Shown one piece after another: positions 1 to 10,034 of a stretch of 64,000 nt of DNA. How positions within the stretch are numbered: position 1 is the stretch's first letter; the number at the start of each line of letters is the position of its first letter. Both the position numbers and the translations under genes were made by a program. The DNA lies in NCBI GenBank assembly GCA_007644065.1, contig VJWN01000002.1:2381831-2445830 (forward strand), read 5' to 3'. The notes under the pieces are model-generated. The model was not told the origin of the DNA. It saw nothing but the letters and a program-made list of their open reading frames with translations, and searched no databases. The DNA comes from Margaritispora aquatica (taxonomy: Eukaryota; Ascomycota; Leotiomycetes; Helotiales; Discinellaceae).

Positions 1-1119
1 GTCAGTGAGGGGTCGAAGATGGAAAACAACTAAAAAAGTAACAAACCTGTGGACAACACCTTTCTCTTCGTGTAAATACTCCAATGCCTCGGCAACCTGC
101 GTGATAACGTGTCGTGAGAGATCCTCGCTGAAGTATGTAAGACGGACAATCTGGTGGAAGAGCTCTCCTCCAGGTGCCAGCTCCAAGATAATATAATAGT
201 ACTGTCGTGATTCGGAGAAATCTACCAACTTGACAATGTTTGGGTGGTCCAACTGCCGCATAATCTGTACCTCCTTTAAGATGTTTGCTCTCTATCAGGC
301 AAAGGTTAGCAATTGTATCTTAAGGTACTTTAGTGGGACAGGTCGCCCAAGAGAATAGAAATAATGCGCACCTCCACACCCTTCGGTTGCTTCTTTGTGA
401 ACTCTGGATGCAAATGAGCATCTCCCTACAGCATACATGTTGGCAAGAATTCCCAACGATTAAATGGCTGACGGAAAGGAAAGATGACTCTGTCGTGCCG
501 ATACTTACCTGACTCGAGTTCATCTCAAACTTGCGCACAACTTTGATGGCAACCTCTCCAACTCTGCCCGTCGTATCGACGGCCTTGTATACGTTGCTGA
601 AAGCGCCATCACCCATCTTTTCGAGCAATTTCCACCTTTCCAGTCCTGGATATTGGGGCAAGATTCCTTCCCTCTCTTTCTCTTCGGCCACTAGGCGTGC
701 CAGATCTTCCTGGTCGATTTTCTTCGCCGCAGTTTTCTTCTGATGCTTCTCTGCTGCATGTGCTGCTGCATTTCCAGCTTGCGCGCCTCTATTCCTCCCG
801 TCGCCTTCAGCCATGGAATATGCATACTGGTCCGGAGCAGGTTGGTGTTGCTGGGTTATCATATTTGGATCTGTGTTTGCGTAGTGATTGGCATTTGCGG
901 GAGGAACTGCGTGATTTCGTTGACCGTGGACATGTACTGGAGAGACGTGACGAGTTGGTTCGTCGGAAGCTTGAGCGGTGCGCCCTTGTTTTCCTGTGGT
1001 TGATTGTCAGTTCAATTAAAGTGAGGAATCGACGATGGAATGGCGGGGTACGGTACTGTCTGCGATGGAATGGACTTACCGTGACGAATCAGATTTTTAA
1101 TCGATTGTGATAGAGACAT
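1..1119 (-). CDS. srk1: Rck2/Srk1-type CAMK serine/threonine kinase, 5' part only
   Basis: Predicted stress-responsive protein kinase acting downstream of the Hog1/Sty1 MAP kinase. Exons read 1119-1080, 993-509 and 291-47; the next intron runs off the left edge, with a CTGAC branch site at its very end. All junctions keep phase. Residues 1-130 are a Gln/His/Ala-rich low-complexity tail. The kinase domain starts near residue 133 with GLERWKLLEKMGDGAF (Gly-rich loop), followed by VAIKVV (ATP lysine), LKEVQIMRQLDHPNIV (helix C) and the hinge LELAPGGELF. The last visible residues are VVHR, the start of the HRD loop, so the catalytic loop and C-terminus lie outside. The GLE-W-LLEKMGDGAFSNVY signature is typical of Rck2/Srk1 and not of other CaM kinases. 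I chose the ATG at 1119 because an ATG inside exon 2 (862) would drop clearly coding sequence joined in phase by a good intron. Confidence 0.82.
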
Positions 1120-1247
1120 GATTAGGATTCGATCGTAAGAAGGTATTAATCCCCTTTTTTAAACAAATGTGCGATACGTGACGCAAAAATCGATTGAAGC
1201 CAGCGGAAACGTGCAGGAAGATTGGAAAGGCAACGTAGGTGGTAGGT

Positions 1248-1310
1248 AGGTTCAGGTTCGGGTTCAAGGTCGGGATCAAGTTCAGGTTCAGGTTCAGGTC
1301 AGGTTCCTAG
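1248..1310. repeat. Imperfect GGTTCA hexamer array
   Basis: Degenerate tandem copies of GGTTCA/GGTTCG in the promoter or leader region upstream of the kinase start codon. It is a simple-sequence repeat with point differences between units. Confidence 0.75.
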
Positions 1311-1680
1311 AAAATGGAGGTGTAAGCGATATTCCCCAGAAGCGAATATGCAGCCTGCAAGTGATTTGCAACACTGGGACCGCAACAAGATGGAGGGAGC
1401 GCCAAAGTAACTAGAGGTATTAGGTTTTGATTCAGGGGAGGAAAGTAACAGTACCTTTGTAAGTAAGTATACCGTGAAAACCTAAGTTGTGAGGTTTGTG
1501 GGTTATGTGAAGAAAAGTAGGAGGAGGTGAAGAAGAGCAATCCTCAAGTCAAAAGCTGCAAGTCGTCGTGTAAACATACTGGAAGTCTTGTATGTGATGA
1601 GTGATGTAAGGTGTGTAATGATCTTGATAACTAAGCAAAAGCTCAAGCCCAAGCCTGCTTATTCTGTTTTAATCCGTGCT

Positions 1681-1703
1681 TTGCTTGCTTGCTTGCTTGC
1701 TTG
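1681..1703. repeat. (TTGC)n microsatellite
   Basis: About five to six uninterrupted TTGC units upstream of the kinase gene. Simple repeat with no other signal. Confidence 0.85.
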
Positions 1704-3824
1704 GTGTGTTTGGTGGTTTGTGGCTTGTGGCTTTCAAGGCATAGGTAGGTAGGTACTCGTAACCTGGAATCCCGAAATAGGAGTGATAGGCCAAAAAAGA
1801 TCCGAAGACGGTAATATTACTTGATTACGTGAATAGTTTGCCCTGTATAAACCTTGTATAAACCTGCCTTCATAATTAGTGGCTTGAATTTGCTGTGGGG
1901 GTGGAGGAGCCCAACCTAAAAGAAATCCCAATCCACGTAAGGTAAAAGGCTCAGTCGGAGGTTAGAGGTCAGAGGTCAAAGGTCAGAGGTGAGGTCCCTA
2001 GAACGCCTGGGTACTTTTTTTTTTAGCATGGCCCATGGGACCGGACTTCCCTACGTCATTCCCCGTCTAGCCACAATTGACGTCATTGTATCTTGGGAGA
2101 TCGATCTTCCCCTTCCAATAATTGATGTTGAATATTGACATCCTATCCTACACTTATTGGTCTGATGCATAATTTCGAAAACTCGGATTTCCTTCCCATA
2201 GCTAACATGTGCTTTCTATCTATCATCTATTCGTGTAGTGTTCACAATTTACCTATACTACCTGAATAATAGTCAATGACTTATCTTATTCAATTGGGTT
2301 CCACGTGCGATCAATGTCAATGTCATGTCAATGTCCCCAATCTCTCATGGCTTCCACCAATGCCTAGGTATCTACTAAGCACCTATTTTTCCTTCACCAA
2401 GATACAGGCTGTCATGCAAGCACCTCAAACGGAAAATTGGAGAATCGTACGACTAAAGTACAATTGAAAGTTTCGTACATACCGTACTTTTCTGCGGTGG
2501 TGACATGGGACGGGAGTCAACTGTGAAGAAGCAGCGAGAGTCAAGCCTTTTAAAACTCAATCCATCCAATGTCAGGAGAGGCCTGCAGCAGCTGATGAAA
2601 ATCGGCGGTTCTGGACCTCGTTGGCCTGGAGCTTCATGAGTAAGGTCCAACTTGACCAGCTCGTCCAGCATGTACACGATACATCTCGTTGGGATTGCCC
2701 TTCTCGAAGTCTCCTTGGCCATTTACATTGTGCAGAGGAGGCTTTCAAAACCTCCCTGGTCTACCACTTTCAGATATGCAAGACTTTAGCTTGATGTCGG
2801 GATTGAGGCCTGATGGGGTGTACCATATGGAACAGACTGTAAGCTGATGACCGTGCGTGGAGGTGAATCGTAGAAAATCAACAAAGCTGGCTGATTGAGA
2901 ACGCAATGAGCCCAGGAGACATCCTGAACTCAAATTACAGAAATCATTTGAAGCCTTGGATCTGCCATCAATCTGCAAAAACGTTAGCTGGTCCATTCGG
3001 TACGTAGGTATGGCTTCTACTTCTTGAATTGTCCTTCAAGACACTGTCTCAAGCCCGCATTACTTCCTGTCGGTATGGCCTTGTATCAGATAAACATCAC
3101 GATCAAACAAAGCCTTGTTCGCAACATGGTGGTGAAGCTGAGAACTTGTGAGCAGTTGTAAGGTTTAAAGTCCTAGAAGAGGGGTCGCTGGATCATGAGC
3201 CATTCCTTCGGATGGTAACAACTCCAACATCACCTCATATTTGAAGTCGCTTCTGATACTGGATAGGTAGAAATAACGAGAACAGCACCAAATGTCTGCA
3301 CGAGAGAATAGCATATTGATCTGAAGAAAAATATTGCAATCGCAGTTCTGAAGCAAAAATAGTGGATTGTGCCAGAGTTTATGTGGTTTGTGTGTGCTTC
3401 TAAGGGCATTATCCGTCAAGATGTCATGCTAAACTATTCTAGGGTTTTTCCACCTCTACTCCATTTCTAGAAACCGATACATATTATACTCTGTTGAGAA
3501 ACACTTTCGCTTCCATCAATTGATCCATCGAAGTTCATTTGCAAAGCAAAAATAGAGCATCAGAAAGATATATTCTGATAGGAGAGGAAGGAAGAAAGAC
3601 TTGGAGCACAAGACCATCCCTTCGTCCACAAACGTCTTGCACGTCAATCTTCTCTGCAGATCATTTGCTCACTCCGAATGTTGTGAAACTGATAACCTTC
3701 AGAGAAACTTTCACACAGTTGTAATTAAGTAAATGGCTATCCAGCACGTCTTATTGCAGATCAACGGGCTCCCAAGGCAATACATGCCATAGAGGATAGC
3801 ACAAATTTTCGGCTCTGGTCTTCA

Positions 3825-3847
3825 TCCGCTTCGCATGGCGAAGCGGA
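3825..3847. repeat. Perfect 10 bp inverted repeat with 3 bp loop
   Basis: The arm TCCGCTTCGC is followed by ATG and then the exact reverse complement GCGAAGCGGA. It is GC-rich in an AT-rich, gene-free neighbourhood. It could be a hairpin, a dyad binding site or a trace of a small inverted-repeat element. No flanking target-site duplication was noticed. Confidence 0.8.
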
Positions 3848-6800
3848 AGTGCAGCTGGACAATATGTTCAATCTGCTGACGTCACTATTCAATGACAGTG
3901 TGACAAATTGCTCTGAAGGGCATGATTGAGGCTCTGGCACTCACTGTTAATCTGAAGCTGCGTCAAATCAAGGCAGACATCGCACTATTACAAATTCGAG
4001 TGTAGCATAGCATATTGAAATCTCCATTCATCCTCTCGCACCATGTGACTCCGTTCTTTCTCGCATGGCATAATGCGGCGGATCAAGGTCTAGAAACATA
4101 GGATCCGAAGTTGTTAGCTAGACTAATGCTTCGGTCTTTTACAGATACACCACTGAACTACCCATGGTCCCATACGAAGCAGAAATAGTTCTTTACATAC
4201 ATATCATACAGCATGTTTATTGGAAAGATAAAGTCTATGCTAACCACATAACTTTCTACACCTTTAGATCACATCAAACACATCAGATCTTTGCAATACT
4301 GGTACTCGACTGACAATGCAAACATAGATCTAGAAACCCAGTGTTTTCTGACTACACACGCAGATGTCATTAGATATACCTAGCTAGTAAATTTTGGTCT
4401 CAGAAGGCAACATGATTAAGCTATCATGACTGCAGCACATGGCCCCCCGAAATTTCCAATTGATGAATTAAAAGTTAGATCCAGCACGTTTGTGGTGGTA
4501 GTTTCGATTTTGGTACCTCAACAAGTAATTCGAAACAGAGGTTGTGAAATGTGTTCGGAAATCCTCCTTCCCGTTTCTCGCCTATATCTCAACTCATCCT
4601 CAACACGCCTGCTTCGAAAACTACTCGAGTTCGTTACTTCTGTTAACAGTTTGACGTATAGGCATTTAACTATGGGGAAGAATTCCACTCAATGATGTCA
4701 AACACACCACTTGCTTACGGACTTCAAAGAAACCTTAAGACACATCGAAATCGTCGTCGAGTGCTGTGGCAGGCTAGCGACGTGGAACTGGAGATTAGCT
4801 CTTCACTGACGTGGTTGTATTTTGCGGCTCCAAACTAATTTTGCCACTACTATAGTGATGGCATATGGTGCCATATCAGTAGTGTGGTTCAAAATGACCC
4901 TACGGATAGTTCACAAATATCTGATAATCGCTCACAATCCCAACATTATACAGCAGCTGAGTTCACTTCACACAACCGCGAACCCTCGGCTTCAAGGTCA
5001 AAAACGACCCCCGAGATTGGAGAAAGGCACTTCTCTATCAACTCCAAGAATCTATCAAACCTTTCTATTCCAATTCCACCTTCCGCTGTTACCTGCTCCT
5101 CAACCAAATGAGGGTTTTTGCACCTCAGGTAGTGTCTCTGCTGCCTCAAACTTGATACTCGAAGAGCAAGAGAACCAGGATAATGGCGGGGTACATACAG
5201 AGTTGCACAAAAATACCAGTTTGAAGATCACTTGATATGTAATCATGAGAAACGAATCCTGCGGACAATCGAGATGCAGTTGCAGCTGCACTAATGTCAT
5301 TTTCGTTCTCGCTATAATATAACGTCGGTGTGGCAGGTATACGGCTTTAAATCTCGAAATTCAGGATACGATCAAGAAGAAAGGTTGTCTTTGAATATTA
5401 AAAGGAGACTTATGGCATATGGTACCGCAAGCACTTGGACTAGGTAATGTGAGACTTTCTCGTCGACTTAGCGAAGACTCTCAGAGCCATCAACGGCTGC
5501 AAGTCTGTTGTTGGAAATTAGATTTATCTTCGGACTGGCTAGAAAGGCACATATCTGCCTGTATCTAGATTTAGGAATGTTTATCCCGCTTGACTTTCGC
5601 TTCAACTGCTACTAAGACAGTCGTTATGAGGTGCTGGTAGGCTGAGCCTGTTTCCTCAGCTTGGTCAGCCAAATTGAGTTTGGTCTTTAGTCAATTCTGT
5701 CACTATGCTGTTTAGACTCCAGGTTATCAGATCAACGTGTGGAAAGAGAAAAATCTGGCCTATGAAGATGGAACGCTGGTGGCAGACAACATAGCACATA
5801 CAACGAGGAACGCCTAGTCATCGGATACGGATCGACAGTGACAGATCAAACGTCTGTCTGGGTAGGATGCTACAATAAGATGCTTCGCAGAAGTTTCTCC
5901 CCAGAAAAATGGAGCACAAATGCGCTAGCAACTCTCACTATCACCCCGGGTAGTAGCTCAAGGACAAAAAGATGTAGGTGACAGCTAGAGCTAGAATATG
6001 TAGTCCTCGAAACCATCGTTAACTTGGCTATACTCAGGAAGTCACCTTATCGTTGAAGTATTCAAAGAAGCTCAGCCCTAGCAACAAGACCACGATGCAT
6101 TGATCTATCTCAACACTGGAAGGAACAAGAGCAAGCTACACTCCAGTGTAAGCCACTTTGGAGCCTCCCGCCTCAAGAAGGCAATGAAGCATCAAAATTT
6201 GGTCAAGGTAGGCGACTTGCAAATGGATGGTTTGGGAAGGTATTCTCACTTTCTGTGTAAATTTCGCACTTAAAACATAGTCACATACATGGTTTTGCCT
6301 CTAAAATCGCTGCGGTTCATGTATGCAAAGGCTGGTAGTCTGCCAGTGGGTTGGATTATGTATTTTCATCCTTGGATTCTCTGATCTTTTACTAGCTTGG
6401 TGTCAATCTACCAGTGTTATTCCACAAACCATCCCCTGCCATTTATTTCATTTCACATGTCATACCTCTGTCAAATGGTTTTGGTCTGCTGGGGTGAGGA
6501 CGGATCTGTTCTTGTGACTATTTTGACATTTCGATATTTTGAGGAGTCAAGTCAGTGCGGTTGTAAAGACACGAACGTATGTAAGTGTAGACAATCGCAG
6601 GGGAAAGAAAGTCGATAAGGGGAAGGATGCGTGCTTTTGCTAGGGAGGGGTATCGAAGAAAGGGGGGGGGGGGGTTTGGAATGGGAAATAGGTAGGCATA
6701 CAAGGGACAATGGAATGATGTTAGAGACCAAACTATACACAGCTACACTATACTATAAGCACAAAAGCATCTCATGTCATGATGCATTATCATCCCAAAA

Positions 6801-7089
6801 TAGATCTTCATCCATTGATTCACCTCCTCGGGCTTTACTTTTGTGGTATGCTACTCTACCTAGCCCTTTAGCCCTCTCTTCTCATCCCTTCTCTTCTCTT
6901 CTCGCTTCCCCATGAGTACTTTCCAATTTTACCCATCTCCACCAATATTCACATCTAGTCCCCTTTACCACCTATGACTTACGACATAAGATTTACGACT
7001 TACGATTTACGACAGATACCCTAAGGTTGATCTAACTTCCAAGTTCGTTTCGTTTCGTTTCAATTTTATTTCGATTTCAACCTAAGCCT

Positions 7090-7117
7090 AACCTTACCTT
7101 ACCTTACCTTACCTTAG
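7090..7117. repeat. (TTACC)n short tandem repeat
   Basis: Five consecutive ACCTT/TTACC pentamers in the 3' flank of the MTC1-like gene. Confidence 0.8.
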
Positions 7118-7282
7118 CTAAGTCTAGGTAGATAGATACCTCAGCTTTCACGCTCAAATTTGAAAGTGAACGATAGGTACCTTACCTACCCTATATAGAC
7201 AACAAGATAAGCTCGCTCTTGTCCTCTAGCTAAATAAGATGATCCGATGATCGGATAATGCTGTGTTTATCGTGATGTAAGA

Positions 7283-7328
7283 TAGGTAGGTAGGTAGGTA
7301 GGTAGGTAGGTAGGTAGGTAGGTAGGTA
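7283..7328. repeat. (TAGG)n microsatellite
   Basis: About eleven uninterrupted tetranucleotide units. It is followed after about 20 bp by a separate ATGT array, making a compound microsatellite locus. Confidence 0.95.
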
Positions 7329-7350
7329 AGCATGTTGTCGAGGCTAGGCG

Positions 7351-7398
7351 ATGTATGTATGTATGTATGTATGTATGTATGTATGTATGTATGTATGT
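7351..7398. repeat. (ATGT)n microsatellite
   Basis: Twelve uninterrupted ATGT units, the second half of a compound microsatellite locus. Likely length-polymorphic between isolates. Confidence 0.95.
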
Positions 7399-7732
7399 GG
7401 AAGTCTACCCTAGCGATTGAGTTTTGCGATGATGGGATGGAATGAACAAACAGCTGATCGATCTATTTATCGATTACGCTGCAATATATTATGTTCTCGT
7501 TTTAATCACGACGTAGAGAAGCTGTGTAAAACAAAAGCCGGGTTGAGTGAGATATACCAACATGCATCAGACATAAAAAGCTTCCGAATTAACGCCGGTA
7601 CCTACAGTTGCCTTAGGTAGGTAGGTAGGTAGGTACTAATACTAACAACTTGACCAGCCCCCGAATTCATAATCTTGCATTCGCTCAAAACAATTCATAT
7701 ACCCAAATTCAGCATCCCTAAGCCAACTCACA

Positions 7733-7760
7733 TCAGATCAGATCAGATCAGATCAGATCA
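7733..7760. repeat. (GATCA)n pentanucleotide array overlapping the MTC1-like stop codon
   Basis: Five to six GATCA units. On the minus strand the array reads TGATC repeats, and the stop codon of the MTC1-like gene (7755-7753) is formed by one of the first units, so the array straddles the end of the coding region and the start of the 3' UTR. Confidence 0.9.
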
Positions 7761-9377
7761 AACCAGCTCTAGCAGCCTCCCCACCACCATCATTCATAAC
7801 CTCTTCCATTCTCGCCTTGCCCCTTCCAATACCACCCTCACCAACGCCCATCCGTCGAGCCACATATCTCTGTGCAACGACACCTGTACCAAGTGTCAAG
7901 ACCTCCTCAACCCATTCAGCAATCCACTCCCGAGGATCAACGCCTCCACTCTCGAGGATTTCTGCAATCTCCTCTGGTAAATTAGGGTTGTAGTCCTCTT
8001 GTTCTTGGCCGAAGAAACCGCTCTTCTGTTGCGAGGGCGAAGTTGGAGATGCAGGTGTCATTGGGGAAGGCGCATCGAGCCACTTGATCCATTTGCTTGG
8101 CATAGCTTGTGTAAGTGTGTGGAAGGTTATGGAGTGGACTGGGTCGTGGAGATAGATGGCGAAAGAGATGAGCTCGTCTGGCTTGGGTTTGTCTTCTACT
8201 ACGCTGCTCTCCTCCTTCTCCTTCGCAGGACCTTGGAACAGCTCCTCTGGCGCCTCGTATGAAATAGCTTGGACAGCTAAGAAGATATCGCTGCTTCGTA
8301 CAGGGTTCGACTCGCTCAAATTTTCGGTTGCTCGTTGCGCTGCGGCTTCCAATCCACCATGTGAAGCAAAGTACTCGGTCGCATATGCCTCTGCACTAAC
8401 ACGAACCAACTTCGTGCCTTCGACCAGGCCTTTCACGTAACCAAGGTCGCGGTGCTCGTTTGTCTGTCTCCACCATGGACCATCGCTCCAACCTGCACTA
8501 CCACCAGTGTAACCAGCTTCTGAGTTGCGGCGAGCAGTGGCTTCGTGGCCGCGCTGAATCACCATCAAGTCACCGCCTTCAACTTGGGCCATTACACGAG
8601 AGAAGGTCGAGTAGATGAGCGGGTCGAGGGAAGGGTAGCCAATGAAGTCGTGGGTTATGTGGATTTGAAGGCGCTCGTGGGAGGAGATAGGTGGTGCGAG
8701 AGTGTGAAGGATATTGGTGAAGGTTGGGAGAGCTCTGGATCGTAGTTCACCACCTGGTAGTGTGTTAGTAGAGTGTTTCCAACCATGAAGAGGTGCATAC
8801 CAAGTCCGCGAAGTGCTCCAACATTGCCCTTGACTTGTTCTGCCCATCTCTTGGCTTCTTCATTCTGTTGGATCTCTTTAACTGCAGCTTCGGCCGTCTT
8901 AACAGCAGCACTAGCTGTTGCGAATACGCTTCCCCACCATCCTCCACTGGCAGCAGCTGGTGCTTCGGTAGCTTGGACAACAGGTGCCTTTCGTTCAGCT
9001 TCTTGGAGATCACTACTTGTGGCAGAGGGTGTAAAACTCGTGTGATATGATCTCGTGCTCTCCACTGACTTCCTAGGAGCAGCTGGTTTCTCCTCACTGG
9101 TTCGCGCCGAGACTGGTGGTGGAGGAGTAGGGTTTGTTCGTTTTACTTGTTGAATACGAGGGGTATGTGGTCTGCTCGCTGGTTGTGCGCCGAGGCTTTC
9201 AAGATTCTCTAACTCGGCCAACAAATCTTGCTCGGATTGAGAGGGAGCTCCCGCCAACTTGGAAGACTTGGAGGCGCCCTTTGAGGGAACTCGAGGTTGG
9301 GTGTCATCCTCGATACCTTCCAGCAGCTTATTCAGCTCATCATCGGTGGGAGCAGCTTTCGTCTTTTTGGTAGCCAT
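7753..9377 (-). CDS. MTC1: MTC1-like protein (maintenance of telomere capping 1 family)
   Basis: Predicted 525-residue homolog of yeast Mtc1, a cytosolic/COPI-vesicle-associated protein whose mutation is synthetic with cdc13-1; its biochemical role is not settled. Two exons, 9377-8801 and 8753-7753, flank a 47 bp intron (GTATGC donor, CTACTAAC branch, CCAG acceptor) that keeps phase. The N-terminal 130 residues are charged and disordered. Around residues 140-190 is GGWWGSVFATASAAVKTAEAA, an amphipathic Ala-rich helix, then a conserved core including ALPTFTNILHTLAPPISSHE, GYPSLDPLIYSTFSRVM and GGDLMVIQRGHEAT. The C-terminal end (Asp-Pro-Arg-Glu-Trp onward) also matches the family. Length is usual for filamentous fungi. 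The gene is divergent from the next gene across 657 bp. Confidence 0.88.
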
Positions 9378-10034
9378 TGTCGATTGTGGACGAGTTTTCT
9401 TAATTCACTTTGTCGTTGGAATAGTGAAGATATATCAAAGGTTGTTCTGTCGTTCTGTCGTTCTGTCGTGGGCATTGTTCGATACTAACAATAGCTAGAG
9501 GTGCCTTAGCTGATCGGCAGACATCCAGATCCACCAGAGTGTTTTAGGATTAGCTTGAGATTGATTGGCTGAGAGCAAGCTTTGGAGCCACAGAAGAGCC
9601 ACGTTCAGCCACATGTCCAAATCACTCTAACCAAATTTGGACCACCAACAGCCACAACAGCCACACTAGCCACTTGCTCGAAGTCGCAGAAACTACAACA
9701 AAACTCCAACACAATCCATTAACTCTCGACGACAATACCAACAAGAACAATAGCAACAATTCCAATAGCTAAGACGATGAAACTGGCTACAATTGATTCT
9801 CTTGCTATTGTAACTTCTTCGCTTCTTCGCATCATTGTCGCTCTCAACCTTCACATCAACTACAAATAGTCTCCTCTCATACTTGAGATCAAATCCTTTC
9901 TATCTTGAAAAACTCTCATAACTTCGACACAACACTTTTTCAACCATTGAGAATAACCTTTACCTAATCAAACAACTAGTGCTCTTGTATTCACTAACTT
10001 TGAATTACGCACACATCGCTTTCAGACTTGCAAG
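9378..10034. promoter_or_regulatory. Divergent promoter region between MTC1-like and zinc-finger protein genes
   Basis: The 657 bp between two start codons facing away from each other must contain both promoters and leaders. The plus-strand half is CA/CT-rich (caacaa, ctctca stretches), typical of fungal leaders. No gene is seen and no obvious TATA box stands out. Confidence 0.6.

Larger units (their letters stand above)
1120..7752. other. 6.6 kb stretch without a convincing gene
   Basis: Only short, AT-rich reading frames without family resemblance or credible splice structure occur here. The stretch holds the promoter and leader of the kinase gene on its left and the 3' flank of the MTC1-like gene on its right, plus several simple repeats listed separately. 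No tRNA, rRNA or transposon coding sequence was recognised. Long non-coding transcripts cannot be excluded from sequence alone. Confidence 0.6.

Noticed and set aside
2453..2996. Two adjacent minus-strand frames of 83-89 residues
   Set aside because: No shared family signal, no credible intron joining them, and low-complexity-free but motif-free sequence; not enough to call a gene.
8156..9498. Several plus-strand frames opposite the MTC1-like gene
   Set aside because: They overlap a gene with clear family motifs and a confirmed-phase intron; they have no motifs themselves.
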